Notes: a model not told the origin generated them from the sequence alone. A DNA stretch of 64,000 nt from Bordetella parapertussis (GCA_945901405.1 CAMDLH010000003.1:17061-81060), one strand, 5' to 3'. Positions 52,186 through 61,603 are shown, counted from the first letter of the stretch. Numbers and translations: made by a program.

Positions 52186-54294
52186 TTAAGTGGTTAGTTT
52201 GCGATAAATGTCGGCGACCTTCAGCGGCAGGCGTGACACATCATCCACCAGCGTCCAGTTTGCAGCGCCGTACATGTGCGGCAGGTAATCGCGCGCTTCA
52301 TGATCGATGGTAATGCAAAACGATTTGATGCCGCCACGATGCGCTTCGATCAGCGCTTGGCGCGTGTCCTCGATACCGTACTCGCCGCGATAGTTGTCCG
52401 AATAGTCGTCGGGCTTGCCGTCGGAAAGTGTAATCAGCAGTTTTGTGCGCGCATCGACCGCGTCGAGCAGCGTGGTGAGATGCCGGATCGCTACACCCAT
52501 GCGCGTGTAGTCCTGCGGGTTGATGCCGGCGATGCGGCTTTTCACCAGGTCGCCATGCGGTTCGTCGAAGCGTTTGATGCGAAAAATCTCGCAGCGCTTG
52601 CGCGTGATGCCCGAGAAGCCGTAGATCGCATAACGGTCGCCCAGCACTTCGAGCGCTTCGCTGAGCAGCACCAGCGCCTCGCGCTCGGCTTCGTTGATCC
52701 AGCCCTTGGTCGAGCCGCTCATGTCCACCATGAACATTACGGCCAGATCGCGCTCGGTCTTGTGGCGCTTGACGAAAAGCCGCTCGGATAATTCCCTGCC
52801 GGAGCGCATGTCGGCGTAGGCGGCGACGACGGCATCCAGATCGATATTGTCGCCGTGCGGCATGCGTTTTTCGAGTTTATCCTCGCCGCGCAGCATCTCG
52901 AAAGTGCGGCGCAGTTGCGTGACCTGCGGCGCGTACTTGGCGAGTGTGGCAGCGGCAAAACCGGCGTCACCCGGCTGCACATCGAGTTCGCGCAGCGCGC
53001 ACCAGTTCTTGCGGTAATGGCGGCGCTGGTGATCCCACTCGTTGTAAAAATGCGCGTCTTCTTCGAGATGGACGCCTTTCAACGCATCGGCGGAGTGCGT
53101 GGCGTCGTGATCATCCGCACCGCCGGCGGCGTCGAGATAGTCATCGGGAATTTCGCCGAGATCGCGCAATATCGAATCGAGCAAATGCCGCACGTTGTCC
53201 GGCGGCGGCAACAGTTCGCCGTCGAGCCGAAGCTCGAATTCGAGCGAGCCGTCTTCATTCGGCGCTTCGGCGACATCCACCGAGAAGCGCGATTCACCCT
53301 CGCCGGACTCGCCGGCGCTCTTGTCGTGTTCCTCGATCAGCGCGGCGAGTGCGGCTTGCAACTCGTCTTTCTCACGCGCGAGCCGGGATGCACGCGCGGC
53401 GGCGGCTTCCCGCGGGCGCAGCGTGGTCAGGTACGCGTTGCGCGGGGCTTCGGTGTCGAGCGGCTGTTTTGCCAGCAGCGCAATGCTGTCGTGTACGGTG
53501 GCCTTGGGCGATTCGAGTTCGGTGTAACGTGAGTTCGTTTGATTGCTCTTGAGTGCGGCGGCATCGCGCGCGAGGCCAGGCAGGGCACGCGCGATGCAGG
53601 CTTCCAGCCGCAAGGTTTCAAGATAATTCAACCATTCCAGCGCGCGTGCCGGGTCGGCATAGGCGCCACAGGCCGCGTCAAGGTTGGCGTTAAAGGTGCC
53701 GTGACGGCTTTGCGCCCACATGAGCGCTGCGAGCGCCTTGTAGACGAGAAAGTTCTCTTGTTTGGTCGCGCGCACGGCGACGCGTGGCGGCAGATACAGC
53801 GTCTCGGTGTCGGTATACGCTTGCGGCGCGGATTCAACCTTCATGCGCCGGCCCGCGAGGCCGCACACAAACAATTCGAGCACGTGCGCGACTTCCTCGA
53901 ATCCCACCGCGTGTGCGCTCGCGCCCGCCAGCGCGGCATATTCGGCGACATTCTTGAATACCAGGCTGCCGCGATAAAGCCCCTCGCGGTCATACGTGTC
54001 CATCGCCTGTATCACCCACGCTTGCGCGCTGGCGAGATCGATTTGCGTCAATGCTTCTGGCGCGGCGGCGGCGAATTGATAGGCCAATTCGTAATTGGTG
54101 CGGCCGATGACTTCGACCCAGTTGAGCACGAAATCCTGCAAATGTCGTTCGAGCGGCGCCAGCGTTTGCGCCAGGGGCGCGGCGGTGCGGCGCGAGGAGA
54201 GTACGGGATTTAACAGCCGGTCGAGCCAGTCGTCGAGCGCCGACTCGGTGAGCGGCTCGTTGGCGAGCAGTGTGAGCCTTGGATCGGTGGGCAC
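52186..54294 (-). CDS. VWA-domain protein, CbbO/NorD-like
   Basis: This 702-residue protein has the layout of CbbO/NorD: a long helical N-terminal region and a C-terminal von Willebrand A domain with MIDAS residues in MFMVDMSGSTKGWINEAE (DxSxS) and LLITLSDGKPDDYSDNYRGEYG. CbbO pairs with the MoxR ATPase CbbQ to remodel Rubisco, and NorD pairs with NorQ to mature nitric oxide reductase. No Rubisco or NO reductase gene is in the window, so the client is unknown. It is 108 bases from the ATPase gene, with an inverted repeat in the gap. Confidence 0.82.
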   Translation of the reverse strand: MPTDPRLTLLANEPLTESALDDWLDRLLNPVLSSRRTAAPLAQTLAPLERHLQDFVLNWVEVIGRTNYELAYQFAAAAPEALTQIDLASAQAWVIQAMDTYDREGLYRGSLVFKNVAEYAALAGASAHAVGFEEVAHVLELFVCGLAGRRMKVESAPQAYTDTETLYLPPRVAVRATKQENFLVYKALAALMWAQSRHGTFNANLDAACGAYADPARALEWLNYLETLRLEACIARALPGLARDAAALKSNQTNSRYTELESPKATVHDSIALLAKQPLDTEAPRNAYLTTLRPREAAAARASRLAREKDELQAALAALIEEHDKSAGESGEGESRFSVDVAEAPNEDGSLEFELRLDGELLPPPDNVRHLLDSILRDLGEIPDDYLDAAGGADDHDATHSADALKGVHLEEDAHFYNEWDHQRRHYRKNWCALRELDVQPGDAGFAAATLAKYAPQVTQLRRTFEMLRGEDKLEKRMPHGDNIDLDAVVAAYADMRSGRELSERLFVKRHKTERDLAVMFMVDMSGSTKGWINEAEREALVLLSEALEVLGDRYAIYGFSGITRKRCEIFRIKRFDEPHGDLVKSRIAGINPQDYTRMGVAIRHLTTLLDAVDARTKLLITLSDGKPDDYSDNYRGEYGIEDTRQALIEAHRGGIKSFCITIDHEARDYLPHMYGAANWTLVDDVSRLPLKVADIYRKLTT

Positions 54295-54316
54295 GTCGTA
54301 ACTTCAATACCTTTTC

Positions 54317-54392
54317 GACACAGATTTACGCCGATTTTCGCAGATGCTAAATCGGTGTTGGGAATCCGCGTGCATCTGCGTAAATCCGCGTC
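54317..54392. repeat. inverted repeat of the GATTTACGC / GCAGATGC type
   Basis: The left arm (54317-54347, with ACAGATTTACGC and CGCAGATGC) and the right arm (54372-54392, GCATCTGCGTAAATCCGCG) are inverted copies; the left has about an 8-base insert. It lies between the CbbQ- and CbbO-like genes. Confidence 0.55.
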
Positions 54393-54402
54393 AAAAAATT
54401 GT

Positions 54403-55230
54403 TCAAAAAATACTCGACGCCAACTCGTCTATCGCTCGCAGCATTTCCTGATCGTCGGTAAGCGCTTCGGCGATGGCGCCGTGGCAGGCGCTGCGCGCGC
54501 CTATGCCGCGCTGCATGAGTTTGGCGGCGTGTACCAGAAGGCGTGTCGATGCGCCTTCGTCCAGACCGTTGCCCTTGAGATTGCGTGTGAGATGCGCGAG
54601 TTTGATCAACTGGCGCGTGGCACCGGCATCGAGCCCGGTTTCGGTGACGATGATTTTCGCTTCGAGCGCTTCGTTGGGGTAGGCGAATTCAATCGCGACG
54701 AAACGCTGGCGCGTGCTTTGTTTGAGTTCCTTCAGTACGCTTTGATAACCGGGGTTGTACGACATCGCGAGCACGAACTCGGCGGGCGCGCGCAACAACT
54801 CACCGTGCTTCTCCATCGGCAGTATGCGCCGGTCGTCGGCGAGCGGATGGATGACCACCGTGGTGTCCTTGCGCGCTTCGACCACTTCATCCAGATAACA
54901 AATGCCGCCAATGCGCACCGCGTGCGCGAGCGGGCCATCGACCCACACGGTTTCGTTGCTGGTGATGAGATAACGCCCGACCAGATCGGCGGCGGTGAGA
55001 TCGTCGTGGCACGACACGGTGATGAGCGGGCGCTGTAACTTCCACGCGATGTATTCCATGAAGCGCGTCTTGCCGCAGCCGGTGGGGCCTTTGAGCAGCA
55101 CTGGAATCTGGCTTGCATACGCCGCCTCGAACAGCGCGACCTCATCGCCTATGGGTTCGTAATACGGCTCGCGCTCGATCACGCGCGCTTCGGGTTGCAG
55201 GTGTCTCGTTGTCGCCGTGGCGTCTTTCAT
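54403..55230 (-). CDS. MoxR-type AAA+ ATPase, CbbQ/NirQ/NorQ-like
   Basis: A 275-residue AAA+ ATPase. Walker A is LKGPTGCGKTRFMEYIA, then SCHDDLTAADLVGRYL, Walker B is GGICYLDEVVEARKD, and AMSYNPGYQSVLKELKQSTRQRF is the sensor/arginine region typical of CbbQ/NorQ. It forms rings that act with a VWA partner, encoded next on the same strand. The ATG at 55230 directly follows repeat copy i on the coding strand, with no Shine-Dalgarno in the leader. Confidence 0.87.
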   Translation of the reverse strand: MKDATATTRHLQPEARVIEREPYYEPIGDEVALFEAAYASQIPVLLKGPTGCGKTRFMEYIAWKLQRPLITVSCHDDLTAADLVGRYLITSNETVWVDGPLAHAVRIGGICYLDEVVEARKDTTVVIHPLADDRRILPMEKHGELLRAPAEFVLAMSYNPGYQSVLKELKQSTRQRFVAIEFAYPNEALEAKIIVTETGLDAGATRQLIKLAHLTRNLKGNGLDEGASTRLLVHAAKLMQRGIGARSACHGAIAEALTDDQEMLRAIDELASSIF

Positions 55231-55260
55231 AAAATATCGTTTAAAAACAATTACTTACGT
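55231..55260 (-). repeat. AT-rich dispersed repeat, copy i (abuts cbbQ-like start)
   Basis: On the minus strand: ACGTAAGTAATTGTTTTTAA and then a ACGATATTTT tail that runs into the ATG. It is one of the best-conserved copies and occupies all of the gap to the next stop at 55264. Confidence 0.75.
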
Positions 55261-55263
55261 ATG

Positions 55264-56670
55264 TTACGCAAACACCAGCCGAGGCGGGATCTGCGCGCAA
55301 TCTTCCATATTCTCCAAATTCCATAACATGCCGAGAATGGCGTCGAGGCGTTTCGCACCGAGAACGCCTCCGGCGAGCGCACGGAATTTGCCTTCGATTT
55401 CGGCATCGCTCTTGGGTTGAGACAAGTCGCCTTTATCGCCGCCTGCTTCGCCCACCAACTGTTCGCCGCCGCGCAGCTTCACCGTCACGCGGGTACGATG
55501 CTCCACCGGCACGCGCTCGTAAGCGGCGGTGAATTCATCGTTGGCTACGACCTCGATCTTGGGCAGCAGCCTGCGCAGTTCGGCGCTCCATAGTCTTGCA
55601 TCACCGAAGGACCGAGGCGTGATGCGTTTGTCGATCAGCGCCGCGGCGACGACATAGGGAATGCTGTGATCCGCGGTTTCGCGCGAGTCCGGATTCCAGT
55701 GATGCTCGCCGGTGCCCATGCCGATCTTCGCGCGCTCGTAGACTTCAACCGTCACTTTGTCGATTTGCGCGATGTCGGTGATCTGCGCGGCGGGTTTTTC
55801 GGCGGCTAGAATGGATGAAATCGTGGTTGCGCAAGAAGAGCGCGGTTTGATCAGTGTGTCGTTGATCTTGAAAGGTGTGCCGCGTCCGCCGAAAGTGCCG
55901 AGCGTGAACGACCGCCTGGCAACGTGGTTGCACCAGCCGGCCTTGCCTTCAAACGGCGCCTGCGGCCCTTTCATGTCGGCCGCAGCCAAGAGGGCGGCAA
56001 ATACGCCGGAGCGTCCGGATTGGCCGGCGGCGACGGCCTTCCACATTGTCAAATGCCCGGTGCGCGCCTGGTTGAGCGCGTTGTTGGGCACCACTGCCAT
56101 CGACAGGCATTGCGCGAGTTGTTCCGAATTCAGTCGCAGAAGCTTGCCCGCGCCCAGCGCGCTGCCCATGCAGGCGAAATTGGCGCAGTCAAAACCCGGT
56201 GTGTGCACCGCATCGGACATGCGCAGATAAATTTCGTAGGCCAGCGCTACCGCCAGAATAAAATCCTTGCCGCTTGCGCGCGCGTATTCCGCGACACCCA
56301 GCACCGGCGTGAGCACGTCGCTCGGATGCCCGCCGCTGCTGCCTGGCCAGTGATACACATCGTTCATCTCGACATAACGCGCGGTGGTTCCATTGACAAA
56401 TGCCACGACGTCGGGCGCGGCGGTGAGCCGCGTGCCGATCACGGTCGCGCCGGCGGACTGCGGCATGCGCGCGGCAACGTCACGCGCGGCGAGGCAAGGC
56501 TCGCCGAAAAAACCGCCGATGAGCGCGCCCAATGTGTCGATCACGCGCACCTTGACCGCATGTATCGTTTCGGCGTCGAGGTCTTCGTATCGCAGTTGCG
56601 CGGCGTATCCGGCGAGATGCGACTGGATCGCATCTGCCGGCTTCGTTTGAATATCATGTGCCTGGTTCAC
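55264..56670 (-). CDS. MmgE/PrpD family protein
   Basis: A 468-residue protein of the 2-methylcitrate dehydratase-like family. Landmarks are VKVRVIDTLGALIGGF near the N-terminus, FVNGTTARYVEMNDVYHWPGSSGGHPSDVLTPVL (mainly the N-D and GGHPSD parts), and GMGTGEHHWNPDSRETADHSIPYVVAAALI near the C-terminus. Members dehydrate or isomerise tricarboxylates, and many have unknown substrates. The GTG at 56670 is chosen because GAGGAG precedes it; a longer frame exists. It is 26 bases downstream of the CapA-like gene's stop. Confidence 0.85.
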   Translation of the reverse strand: MNQAHDIQTKPADAIQSHLAGYAAQLRYEDLDAETIHAVKVRVIDTLGALIGGFFGEPCLAARDVAARMPQSAGATVIGTRLTAAPDVVAFVNGTTARYVEMNDVYHWPGSSGGHPSDVLTPVLGVAEYARASGKDFILAVALAYEIYLRMSDAVHTPGFDCANFACMGSALGAGKLLRLNSEQLAQCLSMAVVPNNALNQARTGHLTMWKAVAAGQSGRSGVFAALLAAADMKGPQAPFEGKAGWCNHVARRSFTLGTFGGRGTPFKINDTLIKPRSSCATTISSILAAEKPAAQITDIAQIDKVTVEVYERAKIGMGTGEHHWNPDSRETADHSIPYVVAAALIDKRITPRSFGDARLWSAELRRLLPKIEVVANDEFTAAYERVPVEHRTRVTVKLRGGEQLVGEAGGDKGDLSQPKSDAEIEGKFRALAGGVLGAKRLDAILGMLWNLENMEDCAQIPPRLVFA

Positions 56671-56696
56671 GGTTTGCTCCTCGTGTGAGTGCGGTA

Positions 56697-57812
56697 TCAG
56701 CTCTGCGTCAATATCACTTCGTCGCCGCGCCGCGTGAACTTGTGATCGAATCCGTCGGACGCCCAATCCATGTAATTCACCATATCGTCGAAGCGTGCGT
56801 CGCCCGCGTGCAACACCTCGGGCCGGTACTGCTTGTCTATCATCATCGGCAAGAACGAGACGCTTTTGACGCCGCTCTTGGTAAACACCGCCTTCGCCAG
56901 CAGCGTGCGTTTTGCGTCGTGGCCATAGGGCAGCAGTGGATACGTCGTGTCCTGGTCGGCGTAGTTACGCAGCGCGCCATGCATCCACGGCGCTTCTTTC
57001 CATTTGGGCGAGGGGAAGGGCTTGGTCATGCAAAAATTGCTCAGACTGTAGAAGATTGCCTTGCCCTTGTACATTTCAATCGCCTTCGGCACGTGCGCAT
57101 GATGCCCCAGTATCATGTCCGCACCCGCGTCGATACAGGCGTGCGCTGCAGTGACTTGATAATCCGCGATCACGCGCGGCACCCAAATCACGCCCCAGTG
57201 AAACGCGACGATCACGATATCCACCTGGCGGCGCAGCGCTGCCACGTCGTCGAGTATCATTTTCATATCGCCGTCGTCCGGGCGCGTGATGACACGCGGC
57301 GAGGCGTGCGGCCCGCGCGGCTCGTAGCTCGTCACCACGCGCAGCGGCGCGATGCCGGTCTTGCCGGGTGCGGCTTCGCCGCCTTCCGGGATCACCGAGC
57401 AGTAGCCGAGGAATCCCACCTTGATGCCGTTGCGTTCGACTATCGCGGGCTTGCGTGCTTCATCCAAATCGCGGCCCGCGCCAGTTACCGCAATGTTTTT
57501 CTCGAGCAGCAACGCGCGCGTGTCGAGTAGCGCCTCGGGGCCGAAATCGTACATATGGTTATTCGCGATGGTCACCGCGTCGAAGCCGCAATCGGTGAAT
57601 ATCCTTGCCATCTCCGGCGGCTGGCGGCCGTGCGGTGAAGTTTCGCTGACGGTACCGCGCGATGAGTATTGCCGCTCGCAATTGCCAAACCGCAGATCGA
57701 CGCTTTGCAGTGTGGGCCGCACGAGTTCGCTGTAGCGCTCGATCGGAAAACCATCGCCCGGCCCGTGCACCGGCCCGCAATCACCTGCGCCGAGAAAAGA
57801 AATTTCAGCCAT
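56697..57812 (-). CDS. CapA-family metallophosphatase-like protein
   Basis: The 371-residue protein has the CapA/PgsA (calcineurin-like) fold. Metal-binding residues appear in SFLGAGDCGPVHGP (early Asp), the FGNCE strand, VTIANNHMYDFG (Asn-His) and MILGHHAHVPKAIE (His-x-His). Capsule-type members act in poly-gamma-glutamate export, but in soil bacteria many stand in catabolic operons. No signal peptide is seen, which favours a cytosolic role. The gene precedes the PrpD-like one by 26 bases and follows a Bug gene, suggesting one catabolic operon. Confidence 0.83.
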   Translation of the reverse strand: MAEISFLGAGDCGPVHGPGDGFPIERYSELVRPTLQSVDLRFGNCERQYSSRGTVSETSPHGRQPPEMARIFTDCGFDAVTIANNHMYDFGPEALLDTRALLLEKNIAVTGAGRDLDEARKPAIVERNGIKVGFLGYCSVIPEGGEAAPGKTGIAPLRVVTSYEPRGPHASPRVITRPDDGDMKMILDDVAALRRQVDIVIVAFHWGVIWVPRVIADYQVTAAHACIDAGADMILGHHAHVPKAIEMYKGKAIFYSLSNFCMTKPFPSPKWKEAPWMHGALRNYADQDTTYPLLPYGHDAKRTLLAKAVFTKSGVKSVSFLPMMIDKQYRPEVLHAGDARFDDMVNYMDWASDGFDHKFTRRGDEVILTQS

Positions 57813-57842
57813 TATATTTACTCCCCTTTATTTGAGTGTTTC

Positions 57843-58823
57843 TTACAACTTCAACTTTGTGTTGCGCGTGAACTGCTCCCATTTTGCGAATTCGCGCAGA
57901 TACGCGCGCTTGAATTGCTCGACGCTGGTTGGCGGCGCGGGTTCGGCGCCGTCCGCCGCGAATTTGTCCCTGATATCGCCAGAGTTGACGATGCGCGACA
58001 CTTCGCGATTGAGCAGCGCCAGTGCGTGCGGCGGCGTGCCGGCCAGTGCATACAGGCAATATTTGTTTTCCAGTTCGTAGCCCGGCGCCACGGTTTCAGA
58101 AAGAGTAGGCAGATTCGGATAGGCCGGCACGGGCCGCGCGCTGGTCACCGCGATTGCTTTTAGTTTGCCGCTCTTGACGTGCGACGCACCCGATGTGGTG
58201 CTGGTGAACATCAGGTTGATCTGTCCGGCCAGCAAATCCACCAGTGCCGGGCCGCTGCCTTTGTACGGCACGTGTATCAAGCGGGTGCCCGTGATCGACT
58301 GAAACAACTCCATGCCATAGTTGTGCAGGCTGCCCGGCCCGGATGTGCCGTAGGTAAGGATGCCCGGTCGCGCTTGGGCGTAGGCGATGAATTCTTTCGG
58401 CGTGCCAGCGGCGATAGACGGGTGCAACACCAGCAGGTACGGTTGCGAGGTCATATGCACCACGGGATCGAACGCGGTGCGTATGTCGTAACTAACCTTT
58501 TGTGTGACGCCGACGAGGATCATCGTGGTAGCGGCCGCGAGCAGGGTGTAACCATCGGCGGCTGCCTGGCGCGTGAGATCCATGGCGATGATGCCGGATG
58601 CGCCGCCGCGGTTATCCACTACCACTGATATGCCGAGGCTTTCGCCAAGTTTTAGCGCGACCGGACGCAACGTAATATCCTGGCCACCGCCGGGGGCGGA
58701 GCTGACGATGATGCGCACAGGCTTATTCGGATATCCGCCGGAGCCGCGTGCACCGGGCTGCGCCTCCGCCGCAGTCGCAATGCCTATGCAGATCGCTATC
58801 GCGGCGGCCAGCCTTAACAGCAT
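57843..58823 (-). CDS. Bug/TctC family substrate-binding protein
   Basis: A 326-residue periplasmic receptor. The signal peptide runs through LLRLAAAIAICIGIATAAEAQ, then PVRIIVSSAPGGGQDITLRP, VVVDNRGGASGIIAMDLTRQ and IHVPYKGSGPALVDLLAGQI follow. ATG 58823 is preferred to the preceding GTG; GGAGGAA is upstream. It is the first gene of the minus-strand run that includes CapA- and PrpD-like genes (gap 30 bases to CapA), so it may bind their substrate. Confidence 0.9.
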   Translation of the reverse strand: MLLRLAAAIAICIGIATAAEAQPGARGSGGYPNKPVRIIVSSAPGGGQDITLRPVALKLGESLGISVVVDNRGGASGIIAMDLTRQAAADGYTLLAAATTMILVGVTQKVSYDIRTAFDPVVHMTSQPYLLVLHPSIAAGTPKEFIAYAQARPGILTYGTSGPGSLHNYGMELFQSITGTRLIHVPYKGSGPALVDLLAGQINLMFTSTTSGASHVKSGKLKAIAVTSARPVPAYPNLPTLSETVAPGYELENKYCLYALAGTPPHALALLNREVSRIVNSGDIRDKFAADGAEPAPPTSVEQFKRAYLREFAKWEQFTRNTKLKL

Positions 58824-59019
58824 CACGGGTTCCTCCAGCAGAGTGAGAAATCCTTAATATTCATATGGATAGCTTGCGGCATGTGGTTGAAGGCGAGTTT
58901 TGTGATTTTAGTCCGAATTCGCGCATCATAGCGATGCTACCGCGCGCGTGCGCAGTCGGCCGCCGTCCAAATTTCATGCGATGATTCGCGCGCACGGATT
59001 CTGCCTAAAGGAGATCGCC

Positions 59020-60036
59020 ATGTTGCCAGCGGCCATTACATCTGATTTGCAACTGCGCCAGTTGGCGCCGCACGTTGTCGCGTTGATGTTTGCCGGCGCG
59101 ACGCTTATGTTCGCACCCGCAACCGCACTGGCACAGGCGGAGCACTATCCGGCGAAAACCGTGCGTATCGTCGTGCCGGTGACGCCCGGCGGCAGCACGG
59201 ATATTCTCGCGCGGCTGATGGCGGCGCGCTTGACCGAGGTGTGGCGCTCGCAGGTTGTGGTCGAAAATCGGCCCGGCGGCGCCGGGGGCATCATCGGCGT
59301 GGATCATGTCGCGAAGAGCGCGCCTGACGGCTACACGTTGGTGATGGGTTATATCGGAACATTTGCGTTTCTGCCCGCGGTGTTTCCCAAGCTGCCGTAC
59401 GATCCGGTGCGCGATTTCGCGCCGGTGTCATTGGTGGCGCTGGTACCTAACATGCTGGCGATACATCCCTCGGTGCCGGCGAAGACGGTGAAAGAACTGG
59501 TGGCGTTGGCCAAGAGCCGGCCCGGTCAACTCAATTACGGCTCCGCCGGCAACGGCAGCAACTCGCATGTATCGGTTGAATTTTTCAAACAGTTGACGGG
59601 GACGGATATCCAGCAGATTTCGTACAAGGGCGCCGGTTCGACGATGATTGATCTGTTGGGCGGGCATATCACGCTCACGATTGTCGGGGTGCCGCCGCTG
59701 TTGCCGCACGTGCGCACCAACCGGCTGCGCGCGCTGGGCGTTGCCACCAAACAACGGCTTGCGATTTTGCCCGAGGTGCCAACGATCGCCGAAGCCGGCG
59801 TGCCGGATTACGACATCACGCAGTGGTACGGATTGCTTGCGCCCGCGGGCACGCCGCGCGAAGTCATACGCAAAATCAACGGCGAAATAGTGCGTTATCT
59901 GCAACTACCGGACACCGCGGCGAAAATGTCCAGCGAAGGCGCGATACCAAACGGCAACACGCCGGAACAGTTTCAGGAGCTCGTCAAGAGCGAGCTTGCG
60001 CGCTGGAACAAGGTAATAAGGAAAGTAGGCCTCTGA
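59020..60036 (+). CDS. Bug/TctC family substrate-binding protein
   Basis: A 338-residue receptor with a longer than usual N-terminal part: a helix (LRQLAPHVVALMFAGATLMFAPATALAQ) serves as signal peptide. Motifs are VRIVVPVTPGGSTDILARLM, VVVENRPGGAGGIIGVDHVA and QQISYKGAGSTMIDLLGGHI. The ATG at 59020 has AAAGGAG upstream; the longer frame is not conserved. It is divergent from the Bug gene at 57843 with a 196-base gap, which shows no clear gene and no repeat. Confidence 0.9.
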   Translation: MLPAAITSDLQLRQLAPHVVALMFAGATLMFAPATALAQAEHYPAKTVRIVVPVTPGGSTDILARLMAARLTEVWRSQVVVENRPGGAGGIIGVDHVAKSAPDGYTLVMGYIGTFAFLPAVFPKLPYDPVRDFAPVSLVALVPNMLAIHPSVPAKTVKELVALAKSRPGQLNYGSAGNGSNSHVSVEFFKQLTGTDIQQISYKGAGSTMIDLLGGHITLTIVGVPPLLPHVRTNRLRALGVATKQRLAILPEVPTIAEAGVPDYDITQWYGLLAPAGTPREVIRKINGEIVRYLQLPDTAAKMSSEGAIPNGNTPEQFQELVKSELARWNKVIRKVGL

Positions 60037-60068
60037 GGCCGGCGCACGTCGATGCGTGCGCTATGTCT

Positions 60069-60100
60069 GTAAGTAATTGTTTCTATTGATATTTTTTAAT
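60069..60100 (+). repeat. AT-rich dispersed repeat, copy j
   Basis: GTAAGTAATTGTTTCTATT with a GATATTTTTTAA tail. It lies after the Bug gene and supplies the stop codon (TAA at 60096-60098 on the minus strand) of the convergent phosphodiesterase gene. A short hairpin (GCGCACG/CGTGCGC, 60042-60061) precedes it. Confidence 0.75.
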
Positions 60101-60611
60101 TATGCCGTACCTGCCGAATTTCAAACTCCAGCGTCGCCAAGTCACCGAAAACGTAGGTTGCGGGCGCGCTTACGCCAGCGACGGTTCCTGGGTCTATGCG
60201 TAGCGTCGTGCCGCCATTGACGTTGGTGATGCGCTCGATCACGGCTCTGTGTTCGTGTCCGTTGCATACGAGATCATACTTGCCGGTGAGCGCCATCGCC
60301 CTGGCGTAGTGGGGGTAGTGCACCATGAATATCCGGCGTTGCGCCAGTTCCAGCGATGCGTCCTGTCCGTAGTAGTGAATGTTATTGGCGGCATCCTGCG
60401 CAAAGCGGCCCAGATTAAACAGGTCGCCTGCATTGTTGCCGTGAATCAAATGAATGGGCAGCCCAAGCTTGACGATCGCGTGCAGTGTCGAGGGGGCAAC
60501 CAGATCGCCGCAGTGCAACACGGCACTTGCGCCTAGTGTTTTCGCTTCCGCGACGGCGGCGGCAAGCGGCTCGCGGTGATCGTGGCTATCGGAAATTATG
60601 CATATTTTCAT
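60096..60611 (-). CDS. YfcE/MJ0936-type metallophosphoesterase
   Basis: A 171-residue calcineurin-like phosphodiesterase. The metal motifs are IISDSHDHREP (DxH), LHCGDLV (GD), HGNNAGD (GNHD variant with Asn), FMVHYPHYARAM and VCNGHEHRA (GHxH). The variants match small stand-alone YfcE-type enzymes that cut phosphodiesters in vitro. The ATG at 60611 begins the first strand; the upstream extension is not conserved. Its last codons and stop overlap repeat copy j. Confidence 0.85.
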   Translation of the reverse strand: MKICIISDSHDHREPLAAAVAEAKTLGASAVLHCGDLVAPSTLHAIVKLGLPIHLIHGNNAGDLFNLGRFAQDAANNIHYYGQDASLELAQRRIFMVHYPHYARAMALTGKYDLVCNGHEHRAVIERITNVNGGTTLRIDPGTVAGVSAPATYVFGDLATLEFEIRQVRHN

Positions 60612-60736
60612 TATGTACCTCAGCCCACATTGTATCGTGTGCCGCACCAAGTATTTTTTATGACTCGATAACCATTTTCTAAGGTCGCGGACCTCGCCAC
60701 GCATTAGAATCGTCTCACAAGAAAAGGGGGTCTTGA

Positions 60737-61576
60737 ATGTTTACCAGCAATCCATTCGCGGCACTATCGGCGTCTATACCGCCCAGCATCATGCAGACTT
60801 TCGTTCTGGTCATGATCGCCTTGGTGGCGGTGGGAACACTGTTTGATATCGTGCATAAGGGCAGCGCCAGGTATTTTTTTGAAAACTGGCGCAAGTCGCG
60901 GGCAAAGAGCAAAAAATCGGTCGAGGGCGGCGAACTGATGTCCATTGCCGTGAAGACCGTGGTCGTGGACGTGATGACGTCCGGTGAATTCTGCAATCAG
61001 CGCCGCCGTGTTGCGCACCTGCTTACCATGTACGGGTTTATTCTTTACGTGGTAGCGACCGCGTACATGGTGTTCTGCTACCCGACGCCCGCCACGCCCA
61101 CGCCGTCCATACTGCCGCTGCTGTGGTGGGTAGGCGGCCTGATGGTGTGCCTGGGCGGCTACTGGTTCTGGTTCTTCATCCGCGTAGACGTTGCCGCCGA
61201 GGGCGGGTCGCCTTTGCGCTTGATGCACGCCGATTTGTTCATACTATCGCTGCTGGCGAGCGTTACACTGGGGCTCATCTGGGCCTGGATGCAGTTGAGC
61301 GGCGTGGCGGGTGCTCTTGTGGTATTCGCGCTCTACATCATTGCCACGACGGTGCTGTTTGGCTCGGTGCCCTGGTCAAAGCTTGCGCATATGTTTTTCA
61401 AGCCCGCCGCGGCCTTCGAGAAAAGAGTATCCAAGGCCAATGGTACCGCCGAGAATTTGCCGACGCTGAGCCGTGACGATCCCGAACAACAGAAAAGACA
61501 CTCGATGGAACTGTTGCGCGACGCTCCGATGAACATGGGCCTCGGTATCAAGCGCGAAGCGCCCCGGCACTATTAG
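60737..61576 (+). CDS. aprM: APS reductase membrane anchor AprM
   Basis: A 279-residue membrane protein with about five hydrophobic helices, starting at IMQTFVLVMIALVAVGTLFDIV and later HLLTMYGFILYVVATAYMVF, WWVGGLMVCLGGYWFWFF, then two more. The C-terminus is cytosolic and charged. In sulfur oxidisers of the beta and gamma classes, AprM replaces QmoABC as the quinone-linked electron acceptor for the APS reductase. It is upstream of aprB by 27 bases. Naming rests on this context and topology. Confidence 0.85.
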   Translation: MFTSNPFAALSASIPPSIMQTFVLVMIALVAVGTLFDIVHKGSARYFFENWRKSRAKSKKSVEGGELMSIAVKTVVVDVMTSGEFCNQRRRVAHLLTMYGFILYVVATAYMVFCYPTPATPTPSILPLLWWVGGLMVCLGGYWFWFFIRVDVAAEGGSPLRLMHADLFILSLLASVTLGLIWAWMQLSGVAGALVVFALYIIATTVLFGSVPWSKLAHMFFKPAAAFEKRVSKANGTAENLPTLSRDDPEQQKRHSMELLRDAPMNMGLGIKREAPRHY

Positions 61577-61603
61577 AAACGAAACAGATCAAGGAGCTGA
61601 CTT

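Noticed and set aside
60042..60061. Hairpin GCGCACG/CGTGCGC after the Bug gene as an intrinsic terminator
   Set aside because: No T-run directly follows the stem; the next T-rich stretch belongs to repeat copy j, about 15 bases away.
60102..60180. ATG directly after repeat copy j opening a plus-strand frame
   Set aside because: The frame is antisense to the phosphodiesterase gene and has no family motif.
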